From contig NC_005085.1 of assembly GCF_000007705.1 (NCBI RefSeq), positions 3,543,752 to 3,607,751 of the forward strand: a stretch of DNA of 64,000 nt, given 5' to 3'. Below, piece by piece: positions 46,760 to 56,014 of this stretch. Position numbers and translations under genes: made by a program. The first letter of the stretch is position 1; every line of letters starts with the position of its first letter. Source of the stretch: Chromobacterium violaceum ATCC 12472 (GTDB lineage: Bacteria > Pseudomonadota > Gammaproteobacteria > Burkholderiales > Chromobacteriaceae). Below the pieces are notes generated by a model. The model made no database searches. It saw only the letters and a program-made list of their open reading frames with translations, and was not told the DNA's origin.

Positions 46760-48409
46760 TTAGGTCGCGGCCGGCGGCGTCGCCCGGTACAGCAGCGAAT
46801 GCCAGGGCCGCAATCGGCCAGGGGGCTGCGGCGGGTAGTTGGACAGCAGCAGTTCCATCGTCCAGCCCTCGGGCATCGCGCCGGCCGGCAGCGCGTAATG
46901 GCTGTCGTCGGCGCCGAAGTGGCTGATGGCCAGCAGCATTTCGTCGGCGCAGCGGCGGGTGTAAATCCACAGGCTGGGATGATCGGGCGTCAGGCAGCGG
47001 TAGTCGCCGTCGGCGAACACCCGGTATTGCTTGCGCAGCTGGATCAGCCGACGGTAGTGGTGTGCCGTGGAGTTGGGGTCGCCGATGGCCGTGGCGACAT
47101 TGACGCTGCCGGCGTCCGCCGCCACGCCTATCCAGGGCTCGGCGGCGCTGAAGCCGGCGTTCGGGCCGTCGTCCCACTGCATCGGCGTGCGGGCGTTGTC
47201 GCGCGAGCGCTGGCGGATCACCGCCATCGCGTCGGCAGCGGTGAAGCCCTCGGCCAGCAACTGGCGATAAGCGTTCAGGCTTTCCACGTCGCGCAGCTGG
47301 CCGATGTCGGCGAAACCGGGATTGGCCATGGCGATCTCCTCGCCCTGGTAGATATAAGGCGTGCCCTGCAGGCCGTGCAGCGCGGTGGCCAGCATCTTGG
47401 CGGATTCGGTCCGCCAGCGGCCGTCGTCGCCGAAGCGGGACAGCGCGCGCGGCTGGTCGTGGTTGCACCAGAACAGCGCGTTCCAGCCGCCGCCGGCGTG
47501 CATGCCGGTTTGCCAGTCGGACAGGATGCGCTTGAGCGCGATGAAGTCCACCGCGCCCGGCCGCCATTTCTCGCCATCCGGGTAATCCACCTTCAGGTGG
47601 TGGAAATTGAAGGTCATGCTCAGCTCGCGCCGGTCCGGCCGGCTGTAGGCGATGCAGTGCTCCAACGAGGTGGACGACATCTCGCCCACGGTCAGCAAGT
47701 CATGGCCGTCGAACACCTCGCGGTGCATCTCCTGCAGATGCTGGTGCACGCGCGGGCCGTCGGTGTAGAAGTGGCGGCCGTCGCTGTCGTCCTCGGAGAA
47801 GGCCGGGTCCTTGGAGATCAGGTTGATCACGTCCAGGCGGAAGCCGGCCACGCCCTTGTCGCGCCAGAAGCGCATCATCTTGTACACCTCGGCCCGCACC
47901 GCCGGATTCTCCCAGTTGAGGTCGGCCTGGGTCTTGTCGAACAGGTGCAGGTAGTACTGGCCGCTGGCCTCGTCCCACTCCCAGGCGCTGCCGCCGAACT
48001 TGGACTGCCAGTTGTTCGGCGCGTCGCGCCAGATGTAGAAGTCGCGGTAGGGATTGTCCCTGCCCTTGCGAGCCTCCTGGAACCAGGCGTGCTCGGTGGA
48101 GGTGTGGTTGACCACGATGTCCAGCATCACGCCGATGCCGCGCCGCTTGGCCTCGGCCAGCAGCAATTCGAAGTCTTCCATCTCGCCATAAGCCGGGTCG
48201 ATGCTGTAGTAGTCGCTGACGTCGTAGCCGTTGTCGCGCTGCGGCGAGCGGTAGAACGGCGTCAGCCACAGGTAGTCGACGCCCAGCCAGGCCAGGTAGT
48301 CCAGCCGGTCCACCACGCCCAGGAGATCCCCCGTCGCCTGATTGCGATGGCTGCTGAAGCTCTTGGGGTAGATCTGGTACACCACCGCCCGTTTCATGTC
48401 CTTAGACAT
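46760..48409 (-). CDS. treC: Alpha,alpha-phosphotrehalase
   Basis: A 549-residue GH13 enzyme that splits trehalose-6-phosphate into glucose and glucose-6-phosphate. Conserved blocks: VVYQIYPKSFSS, DNGYDVSDYYSIDPAYG, MLDIVVNHTSTEHAWF, GFRLDVINLISKDP (nucleophile Asp), LTVGEMSST (acid Glu) and FWCNHDQPR. Its start overlaps the treB stop by 8 bases, so the two are translationally coupled. Confidence 0.95.
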   Translation of the reverse strand: MSKDMKRAVVYQIYPKSFSSHRNQATGDLLGVVDRLDYLAWLGVDYLWLTPFYRSPQRDNGYDVSDYYSIDPAYGEMEDFELLLAEAKRRGIGVMLDIVVNHTSTEHAWFQEARKGRDNPYRDFYIWRDAPNNWQSKFGGSAWEWDEASGQYYLHLFDKTQADLNWENPAVRAEVYKMMRFWRDKGVAGFRLDVINLISKDPAFSEDDSDGRHFYTDGPRVHQHLQEMHREVFDGHDLLTVGEMSSTSLEHCIAYSRPDRRELSMTFNFHHLKVDYPDGEKWRPGAVDFIALKRILSDWQTGMHAGGGWNALFWCNHDQPRALSRFGDDGRWRTESAKMLATALHGLQGTPYIYQGEEIAMANPGFADIGQLRDVESLNAYRQLLAEGFTAADAMAVIRQRSRDNARTPMQWDDGPNAGFSAAEPWIGVAADAGSVNVATAIGDPNSTAHHYRRLIQLRKQYRVFADGDYRCLTPDHPSLWIYTRRCADEMLLAISHFGADDSHYALPAGAMPEGWTMELLLSNYPPQPPGRLRPWHSLLYRATPPAAT

Positions 48410-49859
48410 TTTGCGCGGCCTCCTCTTGAGCGGCAGCGGCCAGCTGGCGGCGCGCCAGCAGCCAGGTCAGGCCGAAGGGCAGGGCCAAGGCCACCAGGGT
48501 GCCCGCCAGGAACAGCGGGATGTGCTGCGGAATGATGGAGATAAAGGCCGGCAGGCCGCCGACGCCGATCGCCGACGCCTTGACGTGGCCCAGGCTGATC
48601 AACACCGCCGCGCAGGCGGAGCCGGCCAGCGCCGCGTAGAACGGCAGCTTGTAGCGCAGATTGACGCCGAACATCGCCGGCTCGGTGATGCCGAAGAAGG
48701 CCGACACCGCCGAGGTGGACGCCATGTTCTTGTCGTTGGCGTTCCTGGCCAGCCAGAACATCGCCAGCGCGGCGCTGCCCTGGGCGATATTGGACAGCGC
48801 GATCATCGGCCAGATGAAGGTGCCGCCCTGGCTGGAGATCAGCTGCAAGTCCACCGCGATGAACATATGGTGCATGCCGGTCAGCACCAGCGGCGCGTAC
48901 AGCGCGCCGAACAAGGCCGCGCCCAGCCACGGCGCCAGGTTGAACACGTAAACCAGCGCGTCGGTGACAGCAATGCCCAGGTGGCGGGCCAGCGGACCGA
49001 TCACCGCCAGCGCCAGGAAGCCGCTGACCGCGATGGTGACGATGGGCACCACCAAGAGCTGCACCGCGTTGGGCACCCTGGGCTTCAGCCACAGCTCAAC
49101 GCGGCACATCACCCAGGCCGCGGCCAGGATGGGCAGGATCTGGCCCTGATAGCCCACCTTCTCGATATGCAGGCCAAAGAGATCAAAGTAAGGCACCGAG
49201 GCGCCGTCCAGCCCGGCCGCCGCCTTGCCGTAGTTCCAGGCGTTGAGCAAGTCCGGATGCACCAGCAGCAGGCCCAGCACGATGCCGAGAATCTCGCTGC
49301 CGCCGAAGCGTTTGGCCGCCGACCAGCCCACCAGCGCCGGCAGGAACACGAAGGAGGTGTTGGCCATCATATTGATCAGGCCCCACAAGCCCGACAGGCC
49401 CGGATAGGCGTCCAGCAGGCTCTTGTCCGCGATGAACATGCCCTTGGCGCCCAAGAGATTGTTGGCGCCCATCAGCAGGCCGGCGATGACGATGGCCGGC
49501 AATATCGGCATGAACACGTCGGAGAACACCTTGACCAGCTGCTGCAAGCGGTTCTGCTTGGCGTCGCCGCTGGCCTTGACGTCGGCGATGGTGGCGCGCG
49601 CCACGCCGCCCTGCTTCACCATCTCGGCGTAGACGCGGTCCACATCGCCGGAGCCGATGACGATCTGAAATACCCCGGCATTGATGAAGTGGCCCTTCAC
49701 CAGCGCCACCTGGCGCAGCGCGTCCCCATTCACCTTGGATTCGTCGTTCAAAGAGATGCGCAGCCGGGTGAGGCAGTGCGCAGCTTGGCGGATATTGCCA
49801 GCGCCGCCGATATTTTCCAGTATCCGCGCGGCGATCGCCTGATAGTCGTGACTCATCAT
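48402..49859 (-). CDS. treB: PTS trehalose-specific IIBC component
   Basis: A 485-residue PTS permease. The IIB domain has the phosphorylated cysteine C29 (AAHCLTRLRISL) and the IIC domain has about ten membrane helices with GVFQIVIGSGDVDRVYAEM between and TEPAMFGVNLRYKLPF near the active loop. No IIA domain is attached, so a separate glucose-type IIA must donate phosphate. It imports trehalose as trehalose-6-phosphate for TreC. Two palindromic operators lie 100-140 bases upstream. Confidence 0.94.
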   Translation of the reverse strand: MMSHDYQAIAARILENIGGAGNIRQAAHCLTRLRISLNDESKVNGDALRQVALVKGHFINAGVFQIVIGSGDVDRVYAEMVKQGGVARATIADVKASGDAKQNRLQQLVKVFSDVFMPILPAIVIAGLLMGANNLLGAKGMFIADKSLLDAYPGLSGLWGLINMMANTSFVFLPALVGWSAAKRFGGSEILGIVLGLLLVHPDLLNAWNYGKAAAGLDGASVPYFDLFGLHIEKVGYQGQILPILAAAWVMCRVELWLKPRVPNAVQLLVVPIVTIAVSGFLALAVIGPLARHLGIAVTDALVYVFNLAPWLGAALFGALYAPLVLTGMHHMFIAVDLQLISSQGGTFIWPMIALSNIAQGSAALAMFWLARNANDKNMASTSAVSAFFGITEPAMFGVNLRYKLPFYAALAGSACAAVLISLGHVKASAIGVGGLPAFISIIPQHIPLFLAGTLVALALPFGLTWLLARRQLAAAAQEEAAQNV

Positions 49860-49960
49860 CCCTCCCTGTCCCTTGTTGCGGCGGCGGGTCAGCGTCTATT
49901 CACGATGCCCGAAATCCGCCTGTTTGTGGTGATTGTCTGCATGGCAACCGAGGGCAAGTT

Positions 49961-50001
49961 AACTTGTACATACAAGTTGGTCAACACTCGTCTGTACGAG
50001 T
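49961..50001. promoter_or_regulatory. Two TreR-type operators upstream of treB
   Basis: AACTTGTA-CA-TACAAGTT (49961-49978) and ACTCGT-CTGT-ACGAGT (49986-50001) are similar palindromes with centres 24 bases apart. Their form (TTGTAxxTACAA-like) suits GntR/HutC regulators of the TreR type. TreR is encoded at 52460-53164. Confidence 0.7.
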
Positions 50002-50052
50002 TTGCGGAAAGTCAAACTGACTGCCGCCATTTCGCAACAGCGGCAAAAAGAA

Positions 50053-50081
50053 GGCCCGGGCGGATGACTCCGCGCCGGGCC
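50053..50081 (-). terminator. Orphan minus-strand terminator upstream of treB
   Basis: GGCCCGG and CCGGGCC arms with inner CGGA/TCCG form a strong stem; on the minus strand it is followed by TTCTTTTT. No minus-strand gene ends just upstream of it. It may be the old terminator of treR, separated from it by the AIPR insertion. Confidence 0.6.
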
Positions 50082-50109
50082 GGTCTCATTCATCTGTTCT
50101 GCAATCAAC

Positions 50110-50190
50110 GGTGGATCGCCCCTGCGGGGCATCCACCCTACAAAACCGCCTGCCGTAGGGCGGAATCTCGACAAGGCCGGGGGTTCCGCC
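50110..50190. repeat. REP-like double palindrome
   Basis: GGTGGATCGCCCC-TGC-GGGGCATCCACC (50110-50137) is followed by GGCGGAA (50159-50165) and TTCCGCC (50184-50190). Such GC-rich palindromes joined by CCCTAC/GTAGGG are typical intergenic REP/BIME elements; the second half matches the element at 33143-33174. Confidence 0.6.
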
Positions 50191-50550
50191 GGGGCGCAGC
50201 CATCATGGGGATATGCGGGATACGTGGCGGCAGACGGATCTTTCTCGCCAGAGCATCCGACAAATACACAGCTCTCCTCCAGAAAGTGGCGTGTTTCGTC
50301 GAATTTTAGCCCCCAAATAAGCAAAAAAATTCATTATCATCATGATTCCAATATGAAAATATTGACGGCATAATTTTTCCACACCAAAATGCAGGCTTTA
50401 ATACGACATTTTTGGTGGTGCTCAATTTCGCATCCTCTGGTCGCAGGGACGCGCCGACGGCTATCCCCTAGCTCCACGTTAGGCCACGCAAAAAAGGTCG
50501 CACAGTCGGTACGCACATAAATTTCACCACTTCACTCCGGACGGATCTCT
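50191..50550. other. AT-richer flank of the AIPR gene
   Basis: No gene is supported here. Base composition falls well below that of the rest of the window. The left inverted repeat (50407-50420) lies inside. The AIPR promoter should be in the last 150 bases, but no clear hexamers were assigned and no good ribosome-binding site precedes the ATG at 50551. Confidence 0.4.
50407..50420 (+). repeat. Left inverted repeat flanking the AIPR gene
   Basis: CATTTTTGGTGGTG here is matched in inverted orientation by CACCACCAAAAAATG at 52345-52359, one T/A longer. Together they bracket a 1.95-kb segment that carries only the AIPR gene. Confidence 0.55.
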
Positions 50551-52269
50551 ATGCATCGAATCATTCAGTCCCACTTAGCAAGTTTTGTCACTAGCTTTGG
50601 ACTTGAAGCTGACGATGAGGCAACTCAGTTCGAGAAATTTTCTTCTCATTGCATTCTCTCCAGTTTCTACGCTGGAGAATTCGATCTAGATGACGTGGTG
50701 ACGTCTACGGGAGACGACGGCATTGACGCCGTTGCTGTTGTGATCGACGAAATGGTTACCACTTCCGCAGAGGACGCGGCAGCACCATTCCAAACTGCCC
50801 GCCGGAATCACGATGTCGACTTCGTATTCATTCAGGCCAAGCGAAGCGAGGGTTTCGATCTCGGTGAGTTTCTGAAGTTTAAAGAGGGCATCCTCCGCTT
50901 TGTAAATCAAACCCCTTACGCAGCGACAGATGAAGTTCTTGTCGAAGCTCGCGCCACTTTCGAACTCGTAGTGCGAGAAGTCCCAAAACTAAGAAACGGA
51001 CGTCCGACACTGACTGCGAGGTTCGTTACTACGGGACAGTACCAAAAACCAGATGCGCTAGAAACTGCGCTCCGCGACTTCGTCGGACAACTGACCGAAC
51101 TAGGACTGTTTCACAGTATCGATGTAAAGTTCGTAGATCGCGACGAACTCACTAAGTTGTGGGTTGGAACATATTCTGGTGTCGAAGCGAGCTTGCCACT
51201 GTTTAGCCAAGCCGCACTGCCGAATATCCGCGGGATCGACGAGGCATACCTAGCAGTGGTCAAAGCGAGCGACTTTGTCGACAATCTTCTCGTTACCTCT
51301 GAAGGGGGCCTTCGTACTCATGTTTTCGAGGAGAACGTTCGGTCGTTCCTTGGTGAAGACAACACAGTGAACGCATCGATTGCAGCGACACTAGCTTCTG
51401 ACAGTTCGTCGCGCTTCCCGGTGCTAAACAACGGGATCACAATCGTTTGCCCTGACATCAAGCTCCAAGGCACAACCCTTCATCTATTCAATTATCAGAT
51501 TGTTAATGGCTGCCAAACGTCAAACGTACTCTTTCGCCATCGCGAGGCACTTGGCGACGTAATGGTCAATATCAAAGTGGTAAAGACACAGCACGAGGAC
51601 GTGTTCGCCGAACTTGTCCGAGCGACCAATAGCCAATCAAAGGTGGAGGACGCGCAGTTCCTCTCACTTAAGCCAATTGTCAGAAACGTCGAACACTACT
51701 TCAACTCGTACGATGGAGCAGAGAGCCGCCTGTACCTTGAGCGACGCGACAGACAGTTCGTTGGAATGGAAGTGCCGGCCATTCGCATCTTCACTTTGAA
51801 CAACGCATCAAGGTGCGTCGCAGCAATGTGGCTGAACCGACCAGAACTCGCAAGTCGCTATACAAAGCAGATGTATAACGAATTGAAAGACCAAATGTTT
51901 GCTGACACAGTCAAGGAATCGGTCTACTACGCTTCCTGCTTGACTATGTATCGCTTCAACCTACTAGTGTCGAATAGTACGATACCGAAGAACATGAAGC
52001 GGTTCAAATGGCACATGCTCACCTTGGCTCGAGCCGCTATTTGCGGCGGCGGAGAGATAGTGCCCCTAAACTCTAGGCAAGCCGAGCGGTCAGCCCTGCG
52101 CGTCATAGAAGTCATGGGGCAACATGGAGCCGCAGCCACGGAAGTTTTTGCCCGTATCGTGGCAGTTTGCCAAGGCTTGGGGGACGTGACCGCTGACAGG
52201 CTAAAACGCCAAACCGTCCTACAAGAGTTGCTGGCGGGCCTTGGTAAACCAGCTGTCGATGCTAACTAG
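50551..52269 (+). CDS. AIPR-family (abortive infection phage resistance) protein
   Basis: A 572-residue protein with the AIPR (PF10592) core: FPVLNNGITIVCPDI, FNYQIVNGCQTSNVLF, ELVRATNSQSKVEDAQFLSL and RLYLERRDRQF. Family members were first found in abortive-infection phage resistance and often accompany restriction-modification or other defence genes; a nuclease role has been suggested. Here it is alone. Its codon use (many A/T-ending codons, such as AAC, GAA and ACA) and lower GC differ sharply from its neighbours, pointing to horizontal acquisition. It sits in the opposite orientation between treR and treB and is flanked by an inverted repeat. Confidence 0.85.
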   Translation: MHRIIQSHLASFVTSFGLEADDEATQFEKFSSHCILSSFYAGEFDLDDVVTSTGDDGIDAVAVVIDEMVTTSAEDAAAPFQTARRNHDVDFVFIQAKRSEGFDLGEFLKFKEGILRFVNQTPYAATDEVLVEARATFELVVREVPKLRNGRPTLTARFVTTGQYQKPDALETALRDFVGQLTELGLFHSIDVKFVDRDELTKLWVGTYSGVEASLPLFSQAALPNIRGIDEAYLAVVKASDFVDNLLVTSEGGLRTHVFEENVRSFLGEDNTVNASIAATLASDSSSRFPVLNNGITIVCPDIKLQGTTLHLFNYQIVNGCQTSNVLFRHREALGDVMVNIKVVKTQHEDVFAELVRATNSQSKVEDAQFLSLKPIVRNVEHYFNSYDGAESRLYLERRDRQFVGMEVPAIRIFTLNNASRCVAAMWLNRPELASRYTKQMYNELKDQMFADTVKESVYYASCLTMYRFNLLVSNSTIPKNMKRFKWHMLTLARAAICGGGEIVPLNSRQAERSALRVIEVMGQHGAAATEVFARIVAVCQGLGDVTADRLKRQTVLQELLAGLGKPAVDAN

Positions 52270-52344
52270 ATCTACCCTTCTGAGGGCTCGCCCCGGCAAG
52301 CCTGGTCGAGACTCTTATGCCCCATATTATGCATAAGACATATT

Positions 52345-52359
52345 CACCACCAAAAAATG
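52345..52359 (-). repeat. Right inverted repeat flanking the AIPR gene
   Basis: CACCACCAAAAAATG is the inverted partner of 50407-50420. A 10-base palindrome TTATGCATAA (52327-52336) lies just inside. No clear target duplication was found next to either repeat. Confidence 0.55.
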
Positions 52360-52373
52360 GGGACCGGAAAAAA

Positions 52374-52433
52374 GGGGGACAGACCACGATTTCCATCGTA
52401 TCAACCAGGTGGAATGAAGTGTGGCCTGTCTCC
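52374..52433. repeat. REP-type palindrome with GGGGACAGACCACG
   Basis: The left arm GGGGGACAGACCAC pairs imperfectly with the right arm GTGGCCTGTCTCC, with CGATTTCC/GGAATGAAGT between, giving a long imperfect hairpin. The GGGGACAGACCACG core is characteristic of REP sequences associated with REP-type tyrosine transposases (RAYTs). No transposase gene is in the window. Confidence 0.6.
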
Positions 52434-52459
52434 GCACACCCACACCCTGATGAAAAACG

Positions 52460-53164
52460 CTACCGCCTCGCAATATCCGTAAAATAGAACTTGTCCAATC
52501 GATGCCGCGACTCGGTGTATTCGAACAGCCTGCCGTCGTAGAGGTGGGTCAGGTTCTTGACCACGATCACGTGGTCCATGCCGTTCAGGTCCAGGTAGCG
52601 GCGGTCGTCGTCGTTGCAGGGCTGGGCTTCGATGATGCGCTGGGCGTAGCTGATGGTCAGCCCCAGATCCTGCTCGATGTAGCGGTAGATGGAGCCGGCG
52701 GCGATGTCCGCGTTCAGGCCCGGCACCAGGCCGGCGACGAAGTGGTTGATGTCCAGGATCACGTTCTCGCCGTCGATATTGCGCACCCGCTTGATCTTGA
52801 CCATGGCGGTGCCCTCGGCCAGGCCGGTGGCCTGGGCCAGCGCCGTGTCGGCCGGCAGCTGCGCCAGCTCCGCCACCCGCGACACCACCTTGCGCCCCAT
52901 GCGCTCGTTCATTTCCTGGAAGCTGACGATGCCGCTGAGCTGGAATTCGATATTGCCCGGCTTGAGCACGAACATGCCCTTGCCGTGGATTTTCTGCACG
53001 TAGCCCCGTTCCTGCAGCATGTCCACCGCCTTGCGCACGGTGCCGCGGCTGGCGTCGTAGTGGTGCATCAGCTCGGATTCTGACGGGATGCGCTCGCCCT
53101 GGGCGTAGCGCCGGTTGTCGATGTCGGCGACGATGTCGGAATAGATTTGATGGTATTTGTTCAC
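52460..53164 (-). CDS. treR: GntR/HutC-family trehalose operon regulator
   Basis: A 234-residue repressor with an N-terminal GntR winged helix (IPSESELMHHYDASRGTVRKA, then VDMLQERGYVQKIHGKGMFV) and a C-terminal UTRA ligand domain (from about residue 90). The match to TreR of the GntR type, which senses trehalose-6-phosphate, is supported by its position upstream of treB and by the two palindromic operators there. It is separated from treB by the AIPR insertion. Confidence 0.88.
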   Translation of the reverse strand: MNKYHQIYSDIVADIDNRRYAQGERIPSESELMHHYDASRGTVRKAVDMLQERGYVQKIHGKGMFVLKPGNIEFQLSGIVSFQEMNERMGRKVVSRVAELAQLPADTALAQATGLAEGTAMVKIKRVRNIDGENVILDINHFVAGLVPGLNADIAAGSIYRYIEQDLGLTISYAQRIIEAQPCNDDDRRYLDLNGMDHVIVVKNLTHLYDGRLFEYTESRHRLDKFYFTDIARR

Positions 53165-53251
53165 GTTGTTTGTCTTCTTGTGCTCGCGGCCCCTGCGCGG
53201 CGAGGCCCTACCTTAGCAAGCCGGGGCCGGCGCGGCAAACCGGCGCCGCGC

Positions 53252-54148
53252 TCAATCCCAATAGCCCGGCGCGGCGTAGGCGGCTTTCAGATGTTCGATG
53301 AAATGCCGCACCCTGGCCGGCAGCAGCTTGCGCTGCGGCACCACCGCGTACACCGGGTAGTCCGGCGACGAGAAATCGTCGAGCACCGTCGCCAGCCGGC
53401 CTTCGGACAGATCGTCCTTGACCTCCCACAGCGAGCGCCAGGCCAGGCCCAGGCCTTGCAGCGCCCAATCGTGCAGCACCGCGCCGTCGTTGCACTCCAG
53501 CGCGCCCGACACCTTCAGGTTCACCGGCTTGCCGTCGACCGCAAAGCTCCAGCCGCGGCTCTGGCTCTCGCCCAGCGACAGGCACTGATGGCGCTGCAGA
53601 TCCTCCAGCGCGCGCGGCGCGCCGTGGGCGGCCAGATAGGCCGGGGACGCCACCACCACGCGATGGTTTTCCGCCAGCCGGATCGCCACCAGGCCGGAGT
53701 CGGACAGATCGGAGATGCGGATCGCGCAGTCGATGCGGTCGCGCTGCAGGTCCACCAGCCGGTCTGACAGGTCCAGGGTCACCTTGACCTCGGGATGCAG
53801 GCGCTGAAAGGCGGCGACGTGCGGCGCCACATGGCGGCGGCCGAAGCCGGCCGGCGCCGACAGGCGCAGATGGCCGCGCGCCCTGCCGCTGCCGGACGCC
53901 ACCGCCGCCTCCGCCTCAGTCAGATCGGCCAGTATCCGCTGGCAATCTTCATAAAAAGCCTCACCTTCCTGGGTCGGCGCCACGCTGCGGGTGGTGCGCA
54001 CCAACAGGCGCACCCCCAGCCGCTCCTCCAGCGCGTCCAGGCGCCGCCCCACCATGGCCGGCACCACGCCCAGCTGCCGCGCCGCGGCCGACAAGCTGCC
54101 CAGCCCCACCACGGCGACGAAGGTCTCCAGCTGCTTCAGCTCGCTCAT
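53252..54148 (-). CDS. LysR-family regulator near malate synthase
   Basis: A 298-residue LysR-type regulator of the CrgA-like group: LETFVAVVGLGSLSAAARQLG, then VVPAMVGRRLDALEERLGVRL, followed by an effector domain with LRLSAPAGFGRRHVAPHVAAF. It is divergent from malate synthase (125 bases between starts). Control of aceB is possible but unproven. Confidence 0.9.
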   Translation of the reverse strand: MSELKQLETFVAVVGLGSLSAAARQLGVVPAMVGRRLDALEERLGVRLLVRTTRSVAPTQEGEAFYEDCQRILADLTEAEAAVASGSGRARGHLRLSAPAGFGRRHVAPHVAAFQRLHPEVKVTLDLSDRLVDLQRDRIDCAIRISDLSDSGLVAIRLAENHRVVVASPAYLAAHGAPRALEDLQRHQCLSLGESQSRGWSFAVDGKPVNLKVSGALECNDGAVLHDWALQGLGLAWRSLWEVKDDLSEGRLATVLDDFSSPDYPVYAVVPQRKLLPARVRHFIEHLKAAYAAPGYWD

Positions 54149-54273
54149 TAGCTACCTAAAAGTAAAAGATGTTGTGCAATTCATGCCATTTCTTTTTACT
54201 CGCGCGGCGAATAGACTGTCAAACATTGCATTGCAGCATCATCATGTCATCTTCTCTACACAGGAGCGCGCGC

Positions 54274-55869
54274 ATGGCAGTCAATCTCCCGCAGGGCGTG
54301 GAAGTTCTCGCCGACATCACTCCGGCCTACGCCGAAATCCTCACCCCCGAGGCGCTGGCCTTCGTCGCCAAGCTGCACCGCCGCTTCGAGCCGACGCGGC
54401 GCGAGCGCATCGCCGCCCGCGCCGCGCGCCAGGCCGAGCTGGACGCCGGCAAGCTGCCGGACTTCCTGCCAGAAACCGCCGCCGTGCGCGCCGGCGACTG
54501 GAAGATCGCGCCGCTGCCGGCGGACTTGCTGGACCGCCGCGTCGAAATCACCGGCCCGGTGGAGCGCAAGATGATGATCAACGCGCTGAACTCCGGCGCC
54601 AAGAGCTTCATGGCCGACTTCGAGGACTCCAACTGCCCGAGCTGGGACAACCAGATCGCCGGCCAGATCAATGTCCGCGACGCCTACCGCAAGACCATTT
54701 CCTTCCAGAGCCCGGAAGGCAAGCAGTACCGGCTGAACGACACCGTCGCCACCCTGCTGCTGCGCCCGCGCGGCTGGCACCTGATGGAAAAGCACGTCAA
54801 GGTGGACGGCGAGATCGTGTCCGGCAGCCTGTTCGACTTCGGCCTGTCGTTCTTCCACAACATCCATTACCTGCGCGAGCGCGGCAGCGCCACCTATTAC
54901 TACCTGCCCAAGATGGAAAGCCATCTGGAAGCGCGGCTGTGGAATCAGGTGTTCGTGTTCGCCCAGGACGAGCTGAACATCCCGCAGGGCACGATCAAGG
55001 CCACGGTGCTGATCGAGACCATCCTCGCCGCCTTCGAGATGGACGAAATCCTCTACGAGCTGCGCGAGCATTCCGCCGGCCTCAACGCCGGCCGTTGGGA
55101 CTACATCTTCAGCTGCATCAAGAAGTTCAAGCAGAACCGCGACTTCTGCCTGGCCAACCGCGCGCTGATCACGATGACCGTGCCCTTCATGCGCGCCTAC
55201 GCGCTGCTGCTGCTGAAAACCTGCCACCACCGCGACGCGCCGGCCATCGGCGGCATGGCGGCGCTGATTCCGATCAAGAACGACGCCGCCGCCAATGAAA
55301 AGGCGCTGGCCGGCGTGAAGGCGGACAAGGAGCGCGACGCCACCGACGGCTACGACGGCGGCTGGGTGGCCCACCCAGGCCTGGTGCCGATCGCAAACGC
55401 CGCCTTCACCGCCGCGCTGGGCGACGCGCCCAACCAGATCGCCAAGCAGCGCCCGGATGTGCAGGTGAGCGCCGCCGACCTGCTGAACTTCCAGCCGGAA
55501 GCGCCGATCACCGAAGCGGGTCTCGCCATGAACATCAACGTCGGCATCCAGTACCTGGGCGCCTGGATTTCCGGCAACGGCTGCGTGCCCATCCACAACC
55601 TGATGGAAGACGCCGCCACCGCCGAGATCTCGCGCTCGCAGATCTGGCAGTGGATACGCTCGCCCAAGGGCGTGCTGGACGACGGCCGCAAGGTGACGGT
55701 GGAGCTGTTCCGCGAGCTGCAGGCCCGCGAAGTGGCCAAGCTGCAAGCCGAATACGGCGCGCGCTGGACCCGCCAATACGAGGACGCGGCCAGGATGTTC
55801 GACTTGCTCACCACCTCGGACGACTTCGTCGAGTTCCTGACGCTGCCGGGCTACGAATACATCGCCTGA
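54274..55869 (+). CDS. aceB: Malate synthase A
   Basis: A 531-residue enzyme that condenses glyoxylate with acetyl-CoA in the glyoxylate shunt. Start [20 protein letters not shown] at 54274 fits the family length (E. coli AceB 533). Motifs: [73 protein letters not shown] (catalytic region) and [10 protein letters not shown]. It complements the actP-acs operon in allowing growth on acetate. Isocitrate lyase is not in this window. Confidence 0.96.
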   Translation: MAVNLPQGVEVLADITPAYAEILTPEALAFVAKLHRRFEPTRRERIAARAARQAELDAGKLPDFLPETAAVRAGDWKIAPLPADLLDRRVEITGPVERKMMINALNSGAKSFMADFEDSNCPSWDNQIAGQINVRDAYRKTISFQSPEGKQYRLNDTVATLLLRPRGWHLMEKHVKVDGEIVSGSLFDFGLSFFHNIHYLRERGSATYYYLPKMESHLEARLWNQVFVFAQDELNIPQGTIKATVLIETILAAFEMDEILYELREHSAGLNAGRWDYIFSCIKKFKQNRDFCLANRALITMTVPFMRAYALLLLKTCHHRDAPAIGGMAALIPIKNDAAANEKALAGVKADKERDATDGYDGGWVAHPGLVPIANAAFTAALGDAPNQIAKQRPDVQVSAADLLNFQPEAPITEAGLAMNINVGIQYLGAWISGNGCVPIHNLMEDAATAEISRSQIWQWIRSPKGVLDDGRKVTVELFRELQAREVAKLQAEYGARWTRQYEDAARMFDLLTTSDDFVEFLTLPGYEYIA

Positions 55870-55888
55870 CCAGCCTTTCGGCCTTCCG

Positions 55889-55910
55889 AACGGCCCCTTC
55901 CGGGGCCGTT
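55889..55910 (+). terminator. Terminator after aceB
   Basis: AACGGCCCC pairs with GGGGCCGTT around TTCC; the following TGGCATTTTC is only moderately T-rich. It lies 19 bases after the stop. Confidence 0.7.
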
Positions 55911-56014
55911 TGGCATTTTCAGCCACGCCGCCGGCGCCGGACGGCATGGAACCGGCGCTTGCCAATCGGATCGAAGGGGAGTCTACTTCCCTCACATTCA
56001 GCCCAGGAGCCGAA

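Noticed and set aside
50399-50407. TAATACGAC resembling the start of a T7 promoter
   Set aside because: Only nine bases match and the rest of the promoter (CTCACTATAG) is absent; chance in AT-rich DNA.
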